This document shows positions 8,221 to 14,814 of a stretch of 14,814 nt of DNA, one piece after another (positions within the stretch are counted from its first letter, which is position 1; each line of letters begins with the position of its first letter). The notes beneath the pieces are model-generated. The model was not told the DNA's origin. It did not search any database and was given only the letters and a program-made list of their open reading frames with translations. The stretch is from Smittium mucronatum. Taxonomy: Eukaryota; Kickxellomycota; Harpellomycetes; Harpellales; Legeriomycetaceae. The position numbers and the translations under genes are program-made. The stretch lies in contig LSSL01003327.1 in NCBI GenBank assembly GCA_001953115.1, positions 1-14,814 of the forward strand, written 5' to 3'.

Positions 8221-8586
8221 GATAAAAATGATATCCTTTTCAGAGATAAATTTCAGTTTTTTCAAAATTGCCAGATAAAATTCATATATGTTTCACCAAA
8301 GCTTCAACCCCATAATAGTTGCGGCATTTCTTTTTCTACGGCGAAATAGGGACAAAGTGAGAGCATTATTTCGCATTATAGTTTGGCCCAATGGATAATA
8401 AAAATAACAATTTGTCGTGGATTTTCTTCCTATAAGCTGTCTTATAAATATTTCTTAGTAAAAAACTAGCTGTTATTCCTCGATTTTAAATGTCGTTAAT
8501 TAATTTGACTAGTTTTGATACTATTTTGAAAGCTTGATTATTTTTTTAAATAATTTCAAAATCTTGACTATTTTTGTAACTACCTC
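8221..8586. repeat. right terminal inverted repeat
   Basis: This is the reverse complement of 6956-7319, roughly 90% identical. It shares the conserved block with GTTTGGCCCAATGG (8381-8394), whose complement CCATTGGGCCAAAC is at 7146-7159. A 37-residue frame from 8286 to 8402 crosses this arm but is broken in the left arm, so it is probably not a conserved coding region. Confidence 0.85.
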
Positions 8587-8595
8587 ATAAAATAA
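8587..8595. repeat. right copy of candidate 9-bp target-site duplication
   Basis: ATAAAATAA directly follows the right arm and repeats the nine bases at 6947-6955. Confidence 0.5.
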
Positions 8596-11590
8596 TGGGT
8601 AAGAAATCAAAAACTCCAATATTCAACGCTTCTATAAAAATTATTATAAAATCCAGTTTTAAAAAATATCTAAAAGACAATTCAACAACTTAAACATCTT
8701 CAAAAACATATTTATGTAAAAAATATAATATATTTATCTTATCTAATCAAACATAAACCTAAACATTATTAAAAATATCTGGTAATTGTCTTTTTTTTCA
8801 AATTATTTTTGATTTTTTTTATATATCTTTCAATTATATTTATTAATAATTAATACATTTTTTAGTAATTTTATTATTGTTATATAATTAAAGAATTAAT
8901 AAAAATAAAAATAAAAAAATATATTGTCATTTATAAGTTTAAATTTCTGTACACGAGTTTTATATTATTTGATCTAATTAAATTTCTTTTTTTGGTGAGG
9001 TTATATACCGGATGTCAGATATTATTATACAATTAATTAACTAAATATATTTATAAATAGAAAAAATCCTGTTTTTTAGAAAATATATCGATAAATAACT
9101 TTAAATAAACATAGAGAAATACTTTTCTTTACATTAATAAATATTTATACCTAAAATGAATTGAAAAATTAAAGCTTTTGAGTCCATCAAAATTTTATTT
9201 ATTCACTTTTGAATATTAATCACACCCATTTATATATATATATTTTCACATTAACAGGTATTTTGATTTTTTCATATGTTTGTGATTTGTTTTTCGAATT
9301 CAAACTCAAAAATTAATTTGTAATTTTTCATTAAAAAAGGAGAAAATCAATTAAAAAAATTCTTGGAAAGTATTCAATGGAATATTTTTTATTAAACGAC
9401 GTATCTATAAAATAAAATCATCCTCTATTCTAACACACGGATTTTTGGGAGGTAAAAAATGATTTTTTTAATGTTTTTACTAAATAATATTAATTTTATT
9501 TAAATTATAAATCTCAGTAAGAATTTAATTCCTTGATACAATAAAAAAAAAACCTAGAATAATGAAAAAAAAATTAAAAAAATATATATTTTTGATTTTT
9601 CTAGAGACAAGATATTTTTACCAGAATTTGTATATATTTTTTCGGAAAATTAAAGATAGTTCCAGTAGTTTCTAGAAAAATAATTTTGAGTCCTTTCAAA
9701 TATAATTATTGTTATAAATTAACATAATATACATAATGCTAAGCAAAATTCACCTTTCTCATAATTCTGAATAAATATACCGGATATTCAAAGTTTGAAT
9801 ATTAAAAAGTGTTATTTCTTTAGATTTATTAAGCACTTTATAGTTATAAAACAAGGCAATTCTATATTTATCAAAATTTCCTATTAAACTAGATTAAGTG
9901 ACAAAAAATCAAAAAAAATTGGTTTTAGTGGACTTTTAATTTTTTTATTAGGTTATATTTGAAAAGTTAAGTTCATTAATTTTGTTGAACTCAGAATTAT
10001 TTAATTTTAATTTGATAAAAAAATCTAAATTTGATACAAAAAACTCCATATAAATTTAGTAAATCTACAATTAAATGCTCCTAATGAAATGAATAAACTT
10101 CATAAATTTGAATTAAATTTTTTATATTGAAATTTTTTTTGTATTATAAATTAAATTCTTGTTTTAAAAATAAATTCAAATTTTTCGATTATGCGCATTT
10201 AATCCAAAATGGACTCAATGAAATTTTTGACTAATTAATATCATTAAAGCATAAATTATTTTATTATAAATTTTTTATAATTTAAAAATTTTTATCTGGT
10301 TTAAATTAAATTATTATAAAAAAAATTTATTATGTTTTATTTTAAGCTCTGGATTATATTTGTGGATATTGGGTGATATTGATTTCATTTTATAAATTAT
10401 TATTTAAAATTTTATTCTAATTTAATAAGTTAATTTTTTAAACTGTACTCGAACTGAAAAAAATAATTATAATGGTGGAGAAAACTAGTGTGAAAATTCG
10501 ATAAGTTTGTGTATTGGTTTTTTAACATGACAACTCAGCAAAATTAGTGATTATAGAAGTTAATTTTTCATAATTTACTTTTTTTTTAAATAATTTCTGC
10601 ATGACTATTTATTTTTAAAGCTAGATTAATTACTCTCAGCCACAGTTAAATATAAAAATTATTTTTTGGCGATGGTAATAAAAATAAGCATATTAAAATC
10701 TGATTCAGATTATTTTTGACTAAAAAATTCTTTGAATTATTGATTATTTATCTACCAAATAAAATAAGCCTGTCATGAAATGAAAATTATAGAGTCAAAA
10801 ATAAATTCTAATGTAACTTCCTTTATTTAAATTAATTTTTTTCTAATGAGAAGATAATAAAATATCCTAATATAAACAGGAATAATATTATTTAAATAAA
10901 AAAAATATTTTCGTATTTGAAATATTACTAAGCTAGAAAAAATTTCATCAATTTATGATAAACATGATGTGACTTCTGCAAATTTTTTAATAAAGCGATG
11001 AAAATTAATTTTTTATTGATTTAGATTCTGTTTATTTAATCTGGTTTTTTTTTATATTATATATACACTTATTGATTACAAAATAATCTGTTAAAGCAAA
11101 AAATTTTAATTATATTTTAACTTTAAAATATATATATATTAAGCAGTCAACTTTAGGAGATAAAAATAGTGATAATAGAGAGGTGAATAATAGATTAAAA
11201 TTTAAAATAATCATTTTTTACCTCTTAATAACAATTTTCATGAAATACAATGTTAAATAACTTTCCAATTAATGTTTATAGCTGTTTGAATATATTTGAG
11301 CTATATAATATAACTTTAAACTTAGAAAAACTAATCTTTAAGATTTTTAATCAGACTAGGCCTATTTGAGAGGATATCTTAGAAATCTAAAGTGTAATGT
11401 TTTGCGAAATAATTTTAAAAAATTATAAATAAAAGGATATATAGGGATATAAAAATATTAAAAATCACAAATAAAATTAAAAAAACAACTCATAATTTGA
11501 TAAATTAGTATTATAATTTATAAAAATTTATATAAAGAAAAAAAGATGGCCTAAATAATGAAAATTTGCATTTAAAAATAAATTATTGGA

Positions 11591-11650
11591 AGTGGGGGTT
11601 CAGAAAAAAAAAAGAGAAAGTGAAGGATATAAGTGGTGTGGGGGAAAAAT
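11591..11650 (+). other. G-rich and purine-rich patch
   Basis: In DNA otherwise almost free of G runs, two GGGGG runs (11594-11598 and 11640-11644) flank a purine-only tract of 19 bases (11602-11620) and GTGAAGGA. It looks like a polypurine tract, but no LTR or retroelement coding sequence is visible nearby. No function can be assigned. Confidence 0.35.
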
Positions 11651-11989
11651 ATAAATTAAAACTGGAGACCATATTTTATATAGCATTAATTAGAGATGGA
11701 GGTTTTTTTTAAGGCCAAATATTTAATTTTATAAATACGAAAAAGATTATCTTTGAATTTATGTAAGTGTTTTTATTTTTTAATTAGTAATACAAATAAA
11801 AAAAAATTATCAATTTTATTTTCATCTTAATTTTTTTCCAGAATTAGTATGAATTTGAAAAATTTACATTGAAATCAAGCCTTATAAAATATCAAATAAT
11901 ATGAATTTTTATAATTTAATAATCTTTTAAACATATTTATATACTTTGATCGAAATAAATATACTCCTAAAAATATTAGGATGTTATGA

Positions 11990-12011
11990 ATATTTAATCA
12001 CGATTAAATAT
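11990..12011. repeat. 22-bp near-perfect palindrome
   Basis: ATATTTAATC (11990-11999) and GATTAAATAT (12002-12011) are perfect reverse complements separated by AC. A smaller one, CCTAA/TTAGG, lies 10 bases upstream at 11966-11980. With a two-base centre it reads as a palindromic DNA site rather than an RNA hairpin. Confidence 0.4.
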
Positions 12012-13580
12012 GTTCGAAGCACAGAAGAATATCTCGTATTCCCTTTATTGATATTAATTCAGCTAAAAATAATTCAATTTATCTAATATTTTCTATTAAT
12101 TGATATTAGAAATCAAAAAATTGTAAACAAAATTTTTTATCGAAAATTTTTGGCTAAAGATTATAGAAAAATTATACGATACAATGAATAAATAAAAAAG
12201 AAGCCATTTTTAGTACCCCGGACTCTAAAATAGATCAATTTCAGATTGTTATAATTATAAAATTTTAGGTTTTATTTTAAAAATGAAGGCGTATTTCGTC
12301 GAGCAAGCTCTGAAATAATCCAATAATTAGCTTCTAATTTTAAAATTTTGAGAATTTTTTTTTTCAATTACACATTTTTTATGTTGAATGTAAAAATGAT
12401 TAATTATTTAAATTCCAAAGATCCCAAAAATTGAGATTTTTTCTTTAAAAATCAAAAGAGCTATATATGGAATAGTGAAAATATTTCCGATTAAAATCTG
12501 ATAAATGCCCTCAAGTTAATAAATTTGAAGAATCTCTTCGAGAGTAGAATAATAATTATTAAAAATTATTTAGAATATATGTTATAATAATATCAATTGG
12601 AAAAATAAGAAAATTGAGAATATGATAAAAAAAATACGTCTCAAGATAAAACTATAAATCTTAAGGATATTACACGTATAAAGACATCAAAAGAGCAAGA
12701 AAAATAATTTAATATTATTATTTAACGGCTCTTTAAATAAAAATTAAATTGATTATGGCAGTGTGGGATTATAATGCATTTGGCAAGAAGATTAAAAAAT
12801 ATATAAAAAGACGCATAGCTAATACCAAATAATTTTTTTATCTAGATAATTTTCTTTAAAAAAGATGGCATAAAAAATTTATATCCCTGTTTAATAATAC
12901 CATATTAATTAAAAGGAATGTTTTTTGAAAGAAATATAATTTACCCTAAATTAAAGTCTCACATATTTAAAGAATAAATTTTCGATTTCTTAACAGTAAA
13001 AAATATATTTTTAAATGTTATCTAATTAGCTAACAGAACTTCCTATAAATTAATATGGCTTGTTTTTAGGCTATCGGTCTATTATTTTAATTAAAATATT
13101 AAATAAGCCTACTAAAATTTCTATGACTGGAGTTTATACGTACCTATTATTTGGGAGAGGAAATTTAATAATTTTAAATAGCCTATATTTATATTCTATA
13201 AATTTGTCGATTAATACGGAGATGAAATTAAAAGAGAAGTTCTTTATTAGTAGAATGTAATGATCATTTTTATTAGTAAATGTGAGGCTTATTTTTATAC
13301 CGGGATTTTTTTCTCTTTAAAATTTTTTTTAATATCAATCTATATAGCTTCCAAGCTAATAGAAATAGAAAAAAAAATAGCTCTAATGATTTTTCAACTT
13401 TTTTTTAGTAAGAAAATTTTACGTAACTGAAATTTTGTACTATCTAATAGCTTTATTCATTTTATAATATTCATATTTCTAAATATAAAAAGTAAAAAGA
13501 TTTTATTGTAGAATTTTCTGCTTTCAAAGATAAACTTCCATATTTTTATATTATTTTTGCGTAGATAATTTTTAAGTGGA

Positions 13581-13608
13581 TTTTTATCTAATTTTTTACA
13601 GATAAAAA
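13581..13608. repeat. 9-bp stem-loop
   Basis: TTTTTATCT (13581-13589) pairs with AGATAAAAA (13600-13608) around a ten-base T-rich loop. It is mostly A/T and of a size that can occur by chance here. Confidence 0.25.
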
Positions 13609-14159
13609 AAACGCCTGTTTAAATTTTTATCAATTACATTTATTTTTATTAAAATATAGAAATGATTACGGGTAAAAAATAAAGAATTGGTTTAAAAGAA
13701 AAAAACTTTTAATATTTTGAAAGTATATTTAAATTGGACCTTTAGAGAATTTTTTAGATTAAATTTGGGTAATTAAAGAATTTATAGTTGTTTAAACATT
13801 TTGTATGTTATATTTTATCTCAAGCAAAAATCAATAACAGTACAGCATTATTAAATTATTAAGTAGTCTAACCATATTATTTTTATACTCAAATAATTAA
13901 ATAAAAAAACTTAATTGTTTGGATAATAGTAGATAAATTTTTAATCAATGAGAAAAATCAATAATAGATATACATTAAAATGATTTATTTTGCTTATGGC
14001 TGTAACTTTGATATTATTAGTGAAAAACTGTTGTATTAATAACTAATACCTTTTAAGAGGATGGATTGATTTTAATTAAATCTCGTATCAAAAATAATAA
14101 TGATTTGGCTATAATTAACTAATCTCACAATTTATTTTAGTTCTTTTTTCAACAGAGCA

Positions 14160-14452
14160 CTTTAAAGGCATGAAGTTTTCTCCAATACTGGAAAAGTCCC
14201 AGATATTATTTGAAACAAGAAATAGCCGTATTTCTGACAAAAATTATATTTTAATATAACCCAATTCATGTGATCTATAAAATATATCTTCGTTTCCTAA
14301 AAAATGGAAAAGACATATCATAATTTTTTTAAAAAGGAACTAGGCGGCTACAATGTACATTTTACTGGAATTTTTTATGAGATTTAGAAATTGATGATAA
14401 CAGATATATTTTTACAAATGAAAAATGTCAAATAATAATAATATAAAATTCA
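14160..14452 (+). other. short open scraps, unidentified decayed element or gene
   Basis: Several short plus-strand frames here have more G+C and more mixed residues than the filler. They are FKGMKFSPILEKSQILFETR and following residues from about 14160, and a 27-residue ATG frame at 14304-14387 reading MEKTYHNFFKKELGGYNVHF and seven more residues. They lie just before the reverse-transcriptase-like scrap at 14453. They may belong to one decayed protein. I recognise no family. Confidence 0.2.
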
Positions 14453-14539
14453 GACTTTATAGTTCTTTATTGTCAAAAATCGGTAGATAACTGGCAAAAG
14501 AAACTACAAATATTAATCGAAGAAAGTGTCAATAAATAG
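14453..14539 (+). pseudogene. possible second reverse transcriptase relic
   Basis: The 28 codons before TAG at 14537-14539 read DFIVLYCQKSVDNWQ then KKLQILIEESVNK. This resembles the region following the catalytic box of LINE reverse transcriptases, where a DDxVL stretch is followed by a helix with the pattern LQxxLxxLxxxS. Here the box would be degenerate (DF in place of DD). No other conserved motif, such as GxxQG or KCGV, is readable around it, and the piece is short, so chance similarity is quite possible. If real, it is a different and more decayed copy than the one at 1325-2013. Confidence 0.25.
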
Positions 14540-14814
14540 TAGAATATTTTTTCAAGGTTTAAATAATTTTTAAAATCAATACAGAAGCATTAATAAAGAA
14601 GATTTATTTTATTATAACTTACTTATTTCTGTATATAACTTAAGAAAATCCAAGTAAACATATACCGCGTATATTTGATGAAAATGCTTTTTTTGAATTT
14701 AAGGGATTATAATATGGATTTGGTAGAAAAAAATGTTGAGTAAAGTATTAGGACAGAAAATAAAGCATAATGAATTATTATTTTTGAGAATAATATTTCA
14801 ATAAAGGATCTAAA

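Larger units (their letters stand above)
6956..8586. mobile_element. long-terminal-inverted-repeat DNA element, MULE-like or foldback
   Basis: Two arms of about 365 bp (6956-7319 and 8221-8586) are inverted copies at roughly 90% identity by eye alignment, around a 901-bp core. A 9-bp direct repeat flanks the pair. Among DNA transposons, arms of this length plus a 9-bp duplication are typical of Mutator-like elements, and the right terminus read inward begins GAGGTAG (maize Mu termini also begin with GAG). The core lacks an intact transposase and carries only coding scraps, so this copy is non-autonomous or dead. A generic foldback element, or two related short elements inserted head-to-head, are the alternatives. 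Confidence 0.7.
8596..14159. other. gene-free AT-rich stretch
   Basis: Over about 5.5 kb I find no coding region, RNA gene or recognisable transposon. Stops are dense in all frames and the longest open frames are of chance length. Minor structures are a G-rich purine patch at 11591-11650, a palindrome at 11990-12011, and a stem-loop at 13581-13608. Short alternating TA runs occur near 9230 and 11130. Confidence 0.6.

Noticed and set aside
8286..8402. 37-residue open frame within the right arm of the inverted-repeat element
   Set aside because: The same frame in the left arm is broken by stops, so coding conservation is not supported.
12755..12832. 25-residue ATG frame with a basic peptide (MAVWDYNAFGKK...)
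   Set aside because: It is too short to separate from chance and has no supporting neighbours or motif.
13060..13260. 66-codon plus-strand open frame
   Set aside because: It begins with TTG, not ATG, with a stop three codons upstream; the first ATG is about 60 bases in. There is no domain or family likeness.
1..14814. tRNA, rRNA or CRISPR features
   Set aside because: I looked for tRNA T-loop and rRNA universal segments and for regularly spaced direct repeats and saw none; a covariance search would be needed to exclude a divergent RNA.

Overview
The window is eukaryotic, non-coding-looking DNA of extreme A+T content (about 80% A+T by eye over most of its length). It holds no intact protein gene, no rRNA or tRNA that I can recognise, and no CRISPR array. 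What can be read are the broken remains of mobile elements in AT-rich filler. Very low GC, long gene-free stretches, a decayed non-LTR retrotransposon and a long-terminal-inverted-repeat DNA element together suggest a repeat-rich eukaryote with a gene-sparse genome. AT-rich early fungal lineages, such as expanded-genome microsporidia or anaerobic gut fungi, are reasonable candidates, but nothing here proves the lineage.

Layout. Bases 1-120 form a sharply GC-richer block (about 43% GC by count) with two potential hairpins and a short minus-strand frame open to the window edge, probably the end of a gene or element that continues outside. Bases 121-1229 are filler with a few small inverted repeats. 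About 1230-2675 is a decayed plus-strand LINE. The reverse transcriptase core (GILQGC, LFDL-stop-IND, FADD, KCGVVNIG) and the following post-RT region (IPLIEIYY, NKYEATKK, YGGE, MSEARC) are readable but spread over all three frames with stops. Two more open stretches (2094-2316 and 2433-2675) may be its C-terminal tail. Bases 2676-6955 are gene-free, with a 31-bp perfect hairpin at 5404-5481 as the clearest structure.

The most notable object is at 6956-8586: a 1.63-kb element with terminal inverted repeats of about 365 bp each, roughly 90% identical, flanked by a candidate 9-bp target duplication (ATAAAATAA). Long arms plus a 9-bp duplication fit a Mutator-like (MULE) or foldback DNA transposon. 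Its 0.9-kb core carries at least one GC-richer coding relic (8002-8208) and a possible zinc-finger scrap (7443-7550), but no working transposase.

Bases 8596-14814 are again gene-free AT-rich DNA with minor palindromes and a G-rich purine patch. Near the right edge (14160-14540) short, better-than-random frames hint at another decayed element, one of them resembling the catalytic-box region of a LINE reverse transcriptase. The genes do not work together: every recognisable reading frame is a relic, and the window reads as a graveyard of transposable elements.
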